DNA of 64,000 bases from Seriola aureovittata (GCF_021018895.1 NC_079386.1:14101552-14165551); one strand, 5' to 3'. Shown: positions 24,591-37,315, numbered from the stretch's first letter. A program made the numbers and translations. Notes: generated by a model from the sequence alone, not told the origin.

Positions 24591-25206
24591 CTTTAAACAG
24601 GGATGCAAATGCAGATACTTTGATTAAGAGAATTGCTTTATGGAATCCACTATCTCCCTGTCTGTCACAAAGTCCACTACAATAAAGATTTTGAAAGCTT
24701 TTACTGTTCTCTCTTTTTAAAAGAAGTGATATAACGTGCTTGGCTAAATATCACATTAAAACCAAAAGGTAAATCTTAGATCAGCTGTATAAATCTTTCT
24801 TGTGTCACTTTTTGGATAATGTATTTAACTATTTAATGAAGATCCTTTTAGTGTGTTATGAAGTGAATAGAGTGAGCTGATGAGGTGAATTGTAGTTAAC
24901 ATAAGGTGAGGGTTCTTACTGTATCTGGTTTTCTAATAATCCAGGTCAATGTTTGTATGTTTTATTACCTACATCTGAGTGATTGTTGACCGGACAACCC
25001 AGATACTGTTGCTGATATATTACAGATAGTGTCTTGTGTAACACGATCATTCAGCAGACAGCAGAGAAAGACGCGTGTGGTTTAACATGTGTATTTTCAA
25101 TGGTTAGCGGCAAACCAGAGTGAGAGCAAATAAGATACAGAACAGAGATCAGAGTATCTGATCAACTCTGACTACGCTGATTGGATTTTTTTTCTTTTTT
25201 GACAAC

Positions 25207-27711
25207 ATGGCTGGTGAGTTCAGATTATTTTCTCTATTATTATTCTGTCAGGGCTACTATTGACTATTTTCTCCATGCTCCTTTCAATTATTTTCTATCC
25301 ACACTGAGCAATATTCATTAACTCAAACAAATACATTGTTAAGTGATACAAAAAGGTGTCTTGGTACAAATAATACTTCTCTTATGCAGCATTAAAATAT
25401 AACAAATATTGTTTTATTTGCATTGCAATACAAATCAATTTTTCATTTGGATTCCTGTCAATAAAATTCTGAAATCAGTCATTAAAAAAGTAACTTCCTA
25501 AACTTTTCTTTTCCACAGCATTAATGCTTAGTTTTTGTTGTTTGTCACTTAGCCTATAGTTAGTTAGTTACTGTATAATGTTAGGTGACCTTCTCATGTG
25601 ATCTGATATGTATCTCATAATATAATTCATATCAATCCAGATCAATCATTCATAGTGAGGTAGACAATGTAAGGTAAGCTGTTTGTGAATAAAAAAGAAT
25701 AAGTGTTGAGAAGCCTCCCTAAAAAAAAAAAAAAAAGCAATATTATCTCAGTTTTAATTTCAAGCCCTGAATGTGAAAAATGTTGGTTTCTTTTGGAGAA
25801 CCGTGATTCCTGCATCAGTGGAATGCAGCTACAATTAGCATTTAAAAGTAGTTTCCTTTCTTGCTGTTGCTCTATAACTTCTGTAACTGATTGCAGTTCA
25901 TCAATAAATGTTCTTACTGGTTTACATAACATACTGTATATGGTGAAATATATATGTACAGGTACACTTAACTAAAACTAATGCAGTCTAATACAACAGT
26001 CCTGCAATGAGTCGTCCATCATGACGGTTTGTTGAAACCGTGTTAAAGAGGTGTTGATTCAACTGGATGGTCATTTTTGAAGCTGTACATGTCCATGGTG
26101 CTGTTGAATTGTGTTGTATTATGCTGAAAGGTTTTCCTATTATTTTGTCCAACCCATTTAAATTACTCTAATGAGGGCATGTTTAGCAACTGACACACCT
26201 CTTTATTTCAATTTACTGTTCAGAGCTGCCTTTGGCCAAAGTCCGCCATCATTCTTGATTGAGGCTGAGATTACAAAGCATGTCTGCAGAGTGCAGCGCT
26301 ACATACTGTGCAATATTCTGTCCCTGCTATGACAGGAAAGGTGACTAATCAGAATACTGACTGAACACAAGTGACAAACTAAGAGAAACTAAATGTATGT
26401 TAGAGAAATAAAGTTAATCTGAGACATTATTCTTTTCCAGTGCCACCAACAAGGAGGATTATCCTCCTTGGGAAAACTGGAGCTGGGAAAAGCAGCCTTG
26501 GCAACACCATATTTGGAGAGACCGTGTTCAAGACAAACCAGTTGCCTGTCTCACAAAAAAGTGTTTGCCGAGCAGAGTCAAAACTCGTCAAGGGAAGAAA
26601 CGTAACTTTGATTGACACACCAGGATTCTTTGACACAGGCACATCAGAGGAGGCCATGCAGTCTGAAATACTTCAGTGTATCGTGGAGAGTGCTCCCGGG
26701 CCTCATGCTTTTGTCCTTGTGCTTAAAGTGGAGCAAGTCACAGATCACGAGAAGGAAGTCATCTCAAAAATGAGCCAGTACTTCTCAGAGGAGGCTTTAC
26801 GATACACTGCAATTGTCTTCACTCATGGCGACCAGCTGCCTGAAGGAATGAAGATTGAAGAGTTCGTCAGTCAGAGCGAAGGTCTGATTGATCTTGTTAA
26901 AAAGTGCGGCGGCCGTTGTCATGTCATTGATAACAAATACTGGAACCGTCAACCACAGAGTGAATACAGGAGCAACCAGTTCCAGGTGGAAGAGCTACTC
27001 AACACTATTGACAAGATAGTGACGGACAACAAAGGTGGTCACTACACAAATGAGTTACTACAGGCAATGGAGACGGAAATGAATGAAGAGGAAGAACGAC
27101 TTAGACAGGAAGGAAATGTATGTCAGAAAGACACCAGAGAGAAAAGTAAAACTGCTGTCTATAAGAAGAATATTGCCAAATTCGCAGGCATCGCAGGTAA
27201 AGGGCTGATGGTGGGGGCACTGCTTGGACCAGAGGCTGCCATTTTAATCAGTGCCATAAAAGGTGTGAGCGCAATTAGACAAGAAGCGACAAAAGAGGGA
27301 CCAGGAACAGAGAAGGCATCAAACGAAGAAACAGCTGCAGAGGGAAAAGGTGCAGTAGAGGAACAAACAGCAGAAACACCAGGTAAAAGAGTACTGACAG
27401 CAGTGGTGAAAGGAGCAGAGATGGCAAAAACAGCAACTGGTTACCTCTCTTTAATGAAAGTACTTGGAGCAAAAGATGCACAGGCAGAAGAAACCGCAGA
27501 GGGGGAAGAAGCAGCACAACAAGGTGAAACAGCAGCAGAGGCAGTGGATGGAGCAGCAGTGACAACAGCAGTAGAGGGAATAGCAGAAGCATCAGTTGAA
27601 GGAGCAGCAGAGGTGGCAGCAGCAGCAGAGGGGTTTGCAGAAGGAAGTGACGCCATGGCAACAGTGGTGGCAGCGGCAGAGGCAGCAGCAGAAGCCTGTT
27701 GCCTTCAGTGA
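25207..27711 (+). CDS. GIMAP unit 3: AIG1 GTPase with Ala/Glu-rich tail and a CaaX-like end, 425 residues
   Basis: Coding exon 1 is ATGGCTG (25207-25213, donor GTGAGT) and exon 2 is 26441-27711, giving MAVPPTRRIILLGKTGAGKSS. G1, G3 (DTPGFFDTG), the ESAPGPHAF box, THGDQLPEG and CGGRCHVIDNKYW are all present. A hydrophobic segment at about residues 250-277 (GLMVGALLG) follows the helical linker. From about residue 285 the protein departs from its neighbours into a low-complexity alanine/glutamate-rich tail. The last four residues are CCLQ, which fits a CaaX prenylation box. Membrane attachment by prenylation in place of the glycine-rich tail of the sister units is an inference. The long leucine-rich frame on the opposite strand over 27275-27736 is a shadow of the GCA/GAA-rich tail. 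Confidence 0.87.
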
Positions 27712-28774
27712 ATGAACCCACTGCTGACAGACACATGGTGTTGACCTGCTGATAAGGGCATCACATCAGAAGTTGCTTTTATATGTTGTTGTAGAAGAAA
27801 TGACTGAATGCAATACGTGTCCAGACTGTGAGCAAAAAAAAGAATCAGTAACATGATAATTTCATAGCTCAAGGACTAATTAAATGGAAATATTAACTAT
27901 TCTCTTTATATGTTTCACTTATTACATCCTGAAATTGTAATTAACCACTTTGTAATTTATTTTATATTTCTGTCAGTTAATCAGATATAGTCTCTGAACA
28001 AGTCCTCAGTGATCAGGCAGGACACATTCAAGACGACAAGTTAATACTCCTACAAGTTTCTAGTAATATAGTAGGAAAAAAATATTCATCATATCTAACT
28101 AAAAAAGGTTCATCAGTAATAGATACATGATCAAATGAGTTTTAGGTATTGAATTAAGAAGATGAGTTTCTGTTCTTTATGTCTTTGCTGTGCTAATGTA
28201 TGTGTTCCATGATTGTTTTTCATATAAATAATAAAAGATATGATTGTTCACATATTTCTTTTTCTTTTAATAAATCCTTTAACACTGGCTGTTGATGATG
28301 TTACTCTGTCAAATCACAGGATGTAAACTGTTCATGTGCTTAGTGCAGTATATTTAAATCACAGGATGCTCCATGTACTGACACAATGATCACACACTGT
28401 ATACAGTATAGTATAACCCACCCTTCATCTCCTAAAAGGTTATTGTTGCTGTTTCTCTGGTGTCCTCAGAAACCACAAAAAGATACATAATAAAGAAAAA
28501 CTTATGAGAGTAAAAGCCGTGAAATATTTTGAGTTTGTGTTTCGCGTCTGAAAATGAAAAGACGTTAAAGCTCAATCAACAATAATGCGCAAATACGAAA
28601 ATACTCTTCAAACAAACACCATTTTCAAAGTAATCCTAAACCTTATCAACGAACATCAGCAAACTGCTGGTAAAAGTTTCCACTCCTAACGTGCGTCTTG
28701 TAAAAGAGCCCTGCCTTGTTTTCAGTGAGTGGAAGTTCACCACAAAGTCACTTGCAGAGCAGCCACGTCAAACA
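27712..28774. other. 3' flank of GIMAP unit 3 and intergenic region
   Basis: AT-rich, with no coding similarity. It contains a polyadenylation signal at 28230-28235 and leads into the unit 4 promoter. Confidence 0.6.
28230..28235 (+). terminator. Possible polyadenylation signal of GIMAP unit 3
   Basis: AATAAA about 520 bases after the stop codon, in AT-rich DNA. Confidence 0.35.
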
Positions 28775-28786
28775 GAAACCGAAACT
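28775..28786 (+). promoter_or_regulatory. Exact ISRE upstream of GIMAP unit 4
   Basis: GAAACCGAAACT is a perfect match to the ISRE consensus GAAANNGAAACT. It lies 107 bases upstream of the first coding exon, a typical position for an interferon-responsive promoter. Function is inferred from the motif and position. Confidence 0.7.
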
Positions 28787-28892
28787 ATTTCAAACCAAGC
28801 ACGAGTGAGAAACGGGAAAGGAGTCACAGAGTGAAGACGCAGAGTTCGTGCGAGTCTAAACTTCACACCGAGTCGATTTCTGTTTTCACAAC

Positions 28893-31560
28893 ATGGATGG
28901 TGAGTTACATTGACTTGTTTAAATCATTTTGTGACAACACTGAACTTTGGTTGGACACACACAGAAATGTAAAGGAAAAACTTTACGGTGCTAAAAGTGT
29001 TAATTTCACTGCAACAAACTTTTCATGACCTCTCTCTGTCTGACTCTCACTCACTCACGGTTTTAACCTCGCTGTGGTTTCTGGTAAAATAGTGCTGCAG
29101 AATCAGAATGAGAATCAGAAACAAACAGAGGCTTTAAAGAATCGTTCTAATCAAGGATCTAGTTAATCTGTGTCATGATTACTTTCCTCTTTGCTGAAAT
29201 AGTTTTCCTAAAGTTGGGCTGTTTCCTATAACTGAAACATGATCCCAACACACATACACATACTCCAGCTGGCGTAAAAGGTCCTCTCTCGCTCTCTCTC
29301 CCTCTCACTCTCTCAAATTACTTCATGCAACCACCCACCCAAATTCACCAGCCGCTTAATAATAACACAGATACTTTCGATACTTCCTTATTGTTTAAAA
29401 CTAGGCCAAATGAATCATTATACAACATGACCTAACAGACAAACAACCCAGTACCACACCTGCAGAGGCTGTAGACAATCACAGTCTCATCTGCTCAGGT
29501 AAGGTTAACCTCTTATGGCTGCTGTCTGTGGTGCTTATTTTCTGTGTATAAACTCATACACAATCTCAATAAAATAACCACTTCAGTGGACTGATTAAAT
29601 GACAATAAATACATAAAATGCACATGGTTACATGGGCACTTCAGTTAAACAGTAAAGCCACAGAGACAGAAGGGGCTGTGCATTTCACCTACCCTATTAG
29701 AAGAGGAAGGACATTCTCCTGTCTCATGGTGGTGAGGTAGTCGGTAACTATGTCATAGAATTTCAGACTTGTATTTGGGTCCTCAACAACAACAGTCAAT
29801 GAACAACTTGACATGTCTGTCCTGCTTGGAGAGTGTGCCCTGTAGATCATCCACTTCTACAGCAATGATATGCGACATGTTTAGTGAAGCGTAGTTTAGT
29901 GTCAAACTCTGCAAATGTGTGTAGCAGCTCCACAGAATTGGTCTTGTTTGAGGTGCGCTCGGACTCATTCTATCCTGTGAGTGCCTGTTCTTGGCGGATA
30001 AGATACAAAGCCGCAACACTGAGTCCCTGTTGTACTTCTTTGTTGTGCTTCTTGCCAAGTCCAGAGCCTTGTCATTCCTTAATTGATTTAATTGCCCATG
30101 ACCATCACCCAGTCGCCCATAACAGGTTGGCAAATGATGAATCCTGGAATACGCCAAGGATTTTTCAGTGAGCACGAATCCTTGTGAGAAAGTCTAGCAA
30201 AATAACTACAGAAGTTTAGCTCTACCAGCTAGCCGCTCCTTGCAGACATGATTTTCCTCATTCAAAGTCACAGGTTGTGTCCAAAATCATTCACTCATTC
30301 ACTATACTCCCAATTCACTATCCAGGGAGTTCTATGTAGAGGACTATATAGTGAGCTCATCTGTAAAATGAAAAGATGTATTATGTGATACTATGAGACC
30401 ACTATTTAGGATAATTTGCACAATCCTTTTTTCCTCTCAGTATGTAGTTCTAGTTTTGCTGTGGGCCTGCTGTCAGATTTAATTTAAAAGTTCCTGATGT
30501 AATGGTAGTTCAGTAAAATTATTATTTTTTTACTATAAATCTGCTGCCTCCATAACTACATTTGCTAATGTTAAAGGTGGACTAGCACAGCAAAGAAGTT
30601 ACTGCTATTCCTGTTATTATTTCTTTACACTCTATATTTCCTGCACATCACAGTTAATAGGTCAGACATTTTTAGGGACCATACGTCATGAAAAAAGAGC
30701 AAGAAAGAGACAGTACTGATAGTGATTATTTTCTCCTAGTGCAAAACCCATGGAGGATCGTCCTGCTTGGAAAAACTGGAGCTGGGAAGAGCAGCCTTGC
30801 TAACACCATATTTGGAAAAGATGTATTCAAAGTCACTCATTCTCTCAACTCAGGAGCAAGTATTTGTCAAGCAAAGTCTGGATCTGTCAAAGGAAGAAGC
30901 ATCACTTTGATCGACACTCCTGGTTTCATCAATCCAGACAGGTCTGAGGAAAAGCTGAAGCCTGATATACTTGGGTGCATCACAGAGTGCGCTCCTGGGC
31001 CTCATGCTTTTCTTATTGTGGTTAAAGTAGAGAAATTCACAGAGCAGGAGAAGGAAGTCATCACTAAAATATGTCAATACTTCTCTGAGGAAGCTTTAAA
31101 ATATGCTGCAGTTGTCTTCACACATGGTGACCAGCTCCCTGAAGGAATGAAAATTGAGGAGTTTGTCAACCAGAATGATGATCTGAGTGATCTGATGAAG
31201 AAGTGCAGCGGTCGGTGCCGTGTTGTTGACAATAAATACTGGAAACACAACCAGCATGATGAATACAGGAGCAACCAGTTCCAGGTGTCGGAGCTGCTCA
31301 ATACGATAGAGAGGATGATGACGGAAAACAAGGGAGTCTGCTACACTGCTAAGATGCTGAAGGAATGGCAGGCACAACAAGATGAGCGCATTAAACCATC
31401 ATCACCGTTTTTACACAGCATCTTAAAGTATTTGATGAAATGTGCAAGAAGGAGATCAGTGAGAGCTGCTGCTGCAGTGATCTTAGGCGTGCTGTTCATC
31501 TCAAAACTGATGAAAAACCAAGCAGCAGCAAAGGGAGCAGAAACACACACTTCCCTGTAG
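28893..31560 (+). CDS. GIMAP unit 4: compact AIG1 GTPase, 275 residues
   Basis: Exon 1 is ATGGATG (28893-28899, donor GTGAGT) and exon 2 is 30740-31560 after TCTCCTAG, giving MDVQNPWRIVLLGKTGAGKSS. The in-frame methionine at 30688 lies in the intron and is not needed. G1, DTPG, the CITECAPGPHAF box, THGDQLPEG and CSGRCRVVDNKYW are present. This is the shortest intact copy. After the GTPase domain it has a short linker and one hydrophobic segment (AAAVILGVLFIS, about residues 250-262), without the long glycine-rich tail of units 2, 5, 7 and 8. The intron (28900-30739) shows old transposon-like scraps: a palindromic CACTATATAGTGAGC-type sequence near 30300-30360 and a broken minus-strand frame at 29783-30175. 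The promoter carries an exact ISRE. Confidence 0.85.
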
Positions 31561-32865
31561 CAGGCAGAGTAACTGAAGGTTTTAAAGTTTCTGTAAACCA
31601 CCGTCACTGCCACTAGATGTCGCACTAGACCACCAGCATCTCAGAGCAAAACAAACGCTTCATCAGCCACACCTCCGGCCTCCCCTCATAAAAACTAGAT
31701 CTAGGATGCAGGTTCTCACTTGTAAACATTTTTAGGTGCAGGTATTCACTTTCTGAGTTTTAGGAGTCTGCTTACTTTGTATTGTTCGTTGAGTACAAAA
31801 AATGTAAACTGAAAAATAAGATTAGTAGATAAATTTAGCAATTCAACATTTTTCTGTGCAGTTTCAGAAAAAAGCAAATCTTTGGATGAAGATGTCCATG
31901 TCTAAACCATAATCCTGTAATTTTCTATGTGTAAGATGATGACTGAAATCAATGATTAAAGTGATTGAGAATTTGAAATCCTCTACAAGTTAATGAGAGG
32001 TTCTGGATTTCCCATGCTTGACTTACATGTTCTACAATGTCTGCTGAAAGATTTATTAAGCAATTAATCAACAAATAAAAAAGTTACAGTAAGATACAGT
32101 AAGTCTTTTGAGTGATTCTTTTTAAATATAAACCTTTCTCAACATATGGCTGGTTTTACTTTTATTTTTGCTTTAATTTTATCCATCTTAATACATTTTT
32201 TGAGCAATTTGTCAAAAAATGTCTCATGAAATGAGACTTTAAGAATATCAATATCATTGTAGGCCACAAAATGTATTAATCAGTTGAGGCAGCAGGCTTC
32301 ACTTACAATTTTCTTGTGTAATACTTGAGACCGATTGTTGGTTTTTTTCTGATGTACTGTAACTATGCTCCATACTTTCTTTATGTCTTCATGTTTTGTT
32401 GCGCTGGCGTGCAGCTGTCCACACAGTTAATTGTACATTTTAACATTTTGTTGGTTCCTTTCTATCCATGTAAATTTCATCATAAATGTTCACAGAGAAT
32501 TGTGGCTATTATCTACAATCAGCCACAGCCACAATCTAGCCACACACTGTTGACTATATAACAAATGTCCATGTAAACAAGTCCTCCAACCTGAACAACC
32601 ACATTCTCAACCCTCTGATACGATGAGTGTCTCCTGAAATAAGGCCCCTATTGAGAATGGCGTGCCTACTTTTGTCGCCATAGTTACTTTAATAAAGGTC
32701 AGGGTTTGGTTAGGTTCAGAAACAAAAACTACTTGGTCAGGTTTAGGAAAAGATTGTGATTTGGGTGAAAATAAATACTCCCTCAACATTAGATGATCTC
32801 AGCTGTTCATAATGTTTTGTGTCTTCATTCACACAGTCTTATTTATGGAATTTTTTCTCTTTTAG
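31561..32865. other. Region between GIMAP units 4 and 5, expected to hold the unit 5 first exon
   Basis: No clear ATGNNNG/GTRAG exon is found. The best candidate is ATGGCTG at 32146-32152, identical to the unit 3 first exon, but it is followed by a weak donor (GTTTTA). Otherwise AT-rich and noncoding. Confidence 0.4.
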
Positions 32866-34310
32866 AGTTAAACACAAGGAGAATTGTCATCTTGGGAAAA
32901 ACTGGAGTTGGGAAAAGCAGCCTGGCCAACACCATATTTGGAGAGAACGTGTTCAACACCTACCCTGGTCTCAACTCTGGAACAAGAAAATGTGAAGCAC
33001 AAACCAGATCTGTCAAAGGAAGAAACCTCACTTTGATCGACACCCCTGGTTTCTTTGACACAGACAGAGCAGAGGAGGACATGAAGGCTGAGATACTGAG
33101 GTGTATCACAGAGTGCGCTCCTGGGCCTCATGCTTTTCTCATTGTGCTTAAAGCTGAGAGGTATACAGAGCATGAGAAGTCTGTCATTGAGAAAGTACGA
33201 GACTATTTCTCAGAGGAAGCTTTGAAATATGCAACAGTTCTCTTCACTCACGGTGACCAGCTTGAAGGAATGAACATTGAGAAGTTAGTCAACCAGAATG
33301 ACGCTATGAAAGATCTAGTTAAGAAGTGTGGCAATCGGTGCCATGTCATTGATAATAAATACTGGAATGAAAACCTAAAAGATAAATACAGAAACAACCA
33401 GTTCCAGGTGGAGGAGCTACTTAAAACAATAGACAAGATTATGCTGGCAAACAATGGAAGCTGCTACACCAATGCGTTGCTACAAGGAGTGCAAGAAAAA
33501 ATAAAACGAGAGGAGGAGGAGATTAGAAAGTCATCAGGAAACATGTCTGGGGAAGAGATCAGAAAGAAGGCTAAAGCCAGTGTACTTAAGAGTTTTTGGA
33601 TCAAATTGGCAGGTGTTACAACAGGTGCATTGATCGGAGCTCTTTGTGGCGTAGCTGTGATGGTTGGATTAGTTTATACAGTTTTACTGATGCGTGCAGA
33701 GGGAAAACTTTTAAAACAAGCTATAGAAATGACAATTGGAGCAGCAGCAGGAGGAGCAGGAGCAGCAGCAGCAGGATCAGCAGCAGCTGGATCAGCAGCA
33801 GCAGCAGCAGCAGCAGGAGGATCAGCAGCAGCAGCAGGATCAGCAGCAGCAGGAGCAGCAGCAGGAGCAGGAGGATCAGCAGCAGCAGCAGGATCAGCAG
33901 CAGCAGGAGCAGCAGCAGCAGGATCAGCAGCAGCTGGATCAGCAGCAGCAGGAGGATCAGCAGCAGCAGCAGGATCAGCAGCAGCAGGATCAGCAGCAGC
34001 AGCAGGGGGATCAGCAGCAGCAGCAGGAGGATCAGCAGCAGCAGGAGTAGGAGGAGCAGGAGCAGCAGCAGGGGGATCAGCAGCAGGAACAGCTGTAGGG
34101 ACACTTACAGTGGTAGTTGCTGGAGTAGGAGCTGTGGCTGGTGGCATTAGAGGCTATGTTGCAGCTGAGGAGGCAGACACACCATGGGAAGCAGTAAAGA
34201 TGGCAGCAGGGGCTGTCAAAGATGACGCCATATCTTTCTCTGATAATACGGCTGGGTTGTTAAACAGACTAATACATCCACATTCAGGTCGGGATGGAAA
34301 ACCAAACTGA
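32866..34310 (+). CDS. GIMAP unit 5: AIG1 GTPase with a very long Ala/Gly/Ser low-complexity tail
   Basis: The GTPase exon starts at 32866 after TCTCTTTTAG and needs a phase-1 first exon upstream, as in its neighbours. About 483 residues result if that exon is 7 bases; the in-frame ATG at 32793 reads through the polypyrimidine tract and is not preferred. GKTGVGKS, DTPGFFDTD, CITECAPGPHAF, THGDQ (with the following residues shortened to LEGMN) and CGNRCHVIDNKYW are present. After a charged linker and a hydrophobic segment (TTGALIGALCGVAVMVGLVY), residues about 294-413 are almost only Ala, Gly and Ser, encoded by GCA/GGA/TCA repeats. The usual glycine-rich segment follows (VVAGVGAVAGGIRGY), then a normal tail. 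The expansion lies within a region that is already Gly/Ala-rich in sister copies. Confidence 0.8.
33739..34098 (+). repeat. Coding trinucleotide repeat (GCA with GGA and TCA)
   Basis: About 360 bases of GCA-dominated codons with interspersed GGA and TCA. All three plus frames and two minus frames are open through it, giving Gln-, Ser-, Ala- and Leu-rich shadow translations. The frame continuous with the GTPase is the Ala/Gly/Ser one. Confidence 0.9.
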
Positions 34311-36399
34311 GTGTAGACTGAGAGTAGACTGCATGGAAAACTCTCAACTCGGTCTGATTTAGTTTACTCATAAATATTTACTGTATATGTGAGAAAAAGA
34401 ACAAAAAAAGATATAGGTTTAAAGAAATATGTGAAATATTTTGTTTCAACTAACACTATGCAAGGTTTAAACTTTTGTTCTTTTGTTTTTGTGTCTGTTT
34501 TAAAAACTGACCATAGAGTGTCAGAGTTTGATGCGCTGTCTAGTGCATGAACTGTTAACAACCCAAAAACTTCTGACATCATCAATGACAGTTTTTAACT
34601 TTATTCATGAATCTGAATTGTTGAATATAATTGAAACTAGTGTTCAAACCATTTAAAATATGTCATTATATTAACAGCAAACAAAATCACATTTTGTTTT
34701 GTCCTGCAGATATAATGTAAATTGTGACTTATATCTAAAAAGATATAATACATAATAATAATAATAATGAACTTGAGGTTTGTGATGTCCTTCAGAAACA
34801 ATGTCAAAGACTAACTGTAAAAATTTACTTTTGACAATCATTTCATACCAGAAGAAGGTTAAGATATTCACTAAGATATTGTAGAAAACAAAATTTAATT
34901 TAATCAACTGTTTTTATTCTTTCATCCACTTTCATTCACTCATGACAGGAAGGTGATTGTAACAAGGAAAACGTCTGAACTGGAAATAGCTTCTGTACTA
35001 TCCATTTGTTTTCTTCTTTAGAACAGATATAAATTAATAAATGTTGACTGTATTTGAGAGACCACTTTAACTTCAGGTCTACCGATGACAGTCTCTGCTC
35101 AGTTGTCATTTTCTTTAATTTAGTAATTGATGGCACTTGTTGACTTTAACCTGTTTATCTTATATGACCTACTTTTTCCTTTTATCTAACTGCATTTTAA
35201 AACAAACAATTCCACTTTTACTTTAAATAATTTATTTGAAGTAACAGTACTTTTGCGTAAGTAAAATATTCTACTCCTCTTCCCATTCCTGGTTGCTATT
35301 TTATTATTACTAATTTTGATTAATGCATGCATACATATACAGTACAGACGGATGACAGTGCAGAGAAACAATGAAGGGGAGTGAGGAAGATTTTGCTGGA
35401 TGGTAAACTGTTCAATGACATGAAATAATCTGAAATTGGTGGATAGACTATGACAATGTGATTTTTTTCTTTCTTTATTAATCTTTTGTCATCTGAATAT
35501 TACTACATGAAATGTAAAAATGTAATCAAACAATAAAACAATTCATCATCCTAAAGTCTTTTCTGGCAGTTTTATTCACAGACACCTACTATAGAGCTGA
35601 AGCCTGAGAGGAGATATGAACTATAACTAACAAACCTGCAGAAAAACTGTCCTGCAATGTAAACACTGCAACTGCATCAACTGCCCACTAGAGAGCAGTT
35701 TAATATAATATGGGTTAATAGATGAATAAAAGAAACGTATGTTACGTATATATTTGATACAGTTTAAGAAACAAGAAATAAATGGAAATATTTCTGACAT
35801 TCCTGACCAATGGTACAAGATTTTAAGTATACGAATCAACTCGTACTACACCGCTGTATTACTCTTGGACTCGCAAAGATAACAAAAACCAAAAGTAAAA
35901 AGGCAGCAGTGTTTACTATAAATGGAAACATTGAAAATCTGGTCCAGCAAGTTCGGCTACTTTTAAGTCAGGTGAAAATTATCATATCAGCCTTATGTGT
36001 CAGCACTGAACAATATAAGGAGGTAAAAGATAAATGCAGTACATACTGTAACTATAGGAACTTTAATTAACAAAGAAACAAGACGACCCAACTTTAATTT
36101 AAGGAGGAGGACAAGGACAAAGGAACAACAGGCTCACACTTTTGGGTCATTATCAGTTATTTTCAGTCATTTTCCTCTCTCTTGCTACGTGGAAGGAAAA
36201 AACAAAAGCACATTCAGGGTAGCAAATTTAGATATTACCATTCCATCTTGTTGTTCAATGAGCTGGATTCAGAGCAAGGTATATTTTCTACTTTTCCAAA
36301 AATGGATATCTAAAAAATAACAAGGAAAGTACAAACAGCAATGAATTGATAACGATAACAATATCAAATTAGAAATTATTCATAACCTTAATTAAAAAT

Positions 36400-37060
36400 A
36401 TTATTGGAAATGTATCATTTGGTTTGAGTACGATAACCCTCTTTTATCATTTTTTTTAAGTTTATTTATTTATTTTTCATAAATGCTCATTACTTGCTGA
36501 TGAATGATTTACTTTTTTTCTGGTCAAAGAAAAACTTCTGCTTTTACTGTACGTATAATGAACGTGTGAAGAATGACTGAATCAGTGTCATTTACACAGA
36601 TAATCCCAACCAAAAATAAAAAAAGAGACATTTACTGTAAATGGCAACAAGGAAACCCTGTTTGGTATTCCAGGAAGTCAGGCTTATTCTAAATGTAAAA
36701 GTGCCACGCCACACCTGTGTGTATCAGTGGTTGTTTTGTAAAAATGAAACAGCAAGGCAAATGAAATATCAATGATAGATATCAATGATTTAAATATAAT
36801 ACGGAGTGTCACACATGCATAATGAAATACTACATATCCATGTGTCCTACACATGCCGCTGGTATGACATGTACTACTGAGGGGAGAAGCCAAAACATAA
36901 TGGCAAGTACGCTTTTAAATATTTTGTTATTAAAAAATGCACCAACAATCTCAAGCAAGACCTGACCTTGGTTGACTGTGTGATGCAGTGTTTTCACTTT
37001 CGAAAGTAGTTGAACAATAACCTCAAACAGGGTGCAGCCCTCACAGAAACTTGACTGACC
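36400..37060. repeat. Segmentally duplicated noncoding block (partner at 20600-22300)
   Basis: It shares ordered stretches with intron 1 of unit 2: the CTGCTTTTACTGTA stretch near 36538, the GTCAGGCTTATTC stretch near 36676, and the GGTTGACTGTG...AGTAGTT...ACCTCAAAC stretch near 36972-37026. Confidence 0.6.
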
Positions 37061-37315
37061 AAGCTTCAATCAACAACTGTCAGTGCACAGGCTGGTAACA
37101 AAAACGAGACAAACAAGGAAAAGCATCGTATGATTATGCTTCCTCCAACCAAGGAGCGTTTCAGAAAGCAGGTCCTCCCTCTCTCAAACTGCTTTTGAGA
37201 GGGTTATACACAACCATTGCATCTAGACTAGTGTACCTCACTGTTTTCTGGGTTATCCAACGCCTTCAGTAAGCACAAAAAATGGCTGCTACGCTCTTGA
37301 CAAATTAAAAAAATA

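Larger units (their letters stand above)
23975..25206. other. Intergenic region between GIMAP units 2 and 3
   Basis: The first 200 bases repeat the 3' flank of unit 1, including the GATGACAGCAGAGGG motif. A putative MITE lies at 24408-24590. The last 180 bases before the ATG at 25207 should hold the unit 3 promoter, but no clear ISRE is seen there. Confidence 0.55.

Noticed and set aside
27275..27736. Long leucine-rich ORF on the minus strand (also 33721-34104)
   Set aside because: Shadow of GCA/GAA-rich codons of GIMAP units 3 and 5.
29783..30175. Minus-strand ORF of 130 codons in the intron of GIMAP unit 4
   Set aside because: It vaguely recalls transposase text in a neighbouring frame, but no motif is convincing; likely a decayed transposon piece.
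32793..32865. Upstream in-frame methionines for GIMAP exons (also at 30688 and 39347)
   Set aside because: These reading frames run through the intron polypyrimidine tract and acceptor; the 7-base first exons or expected phase explain the start better.
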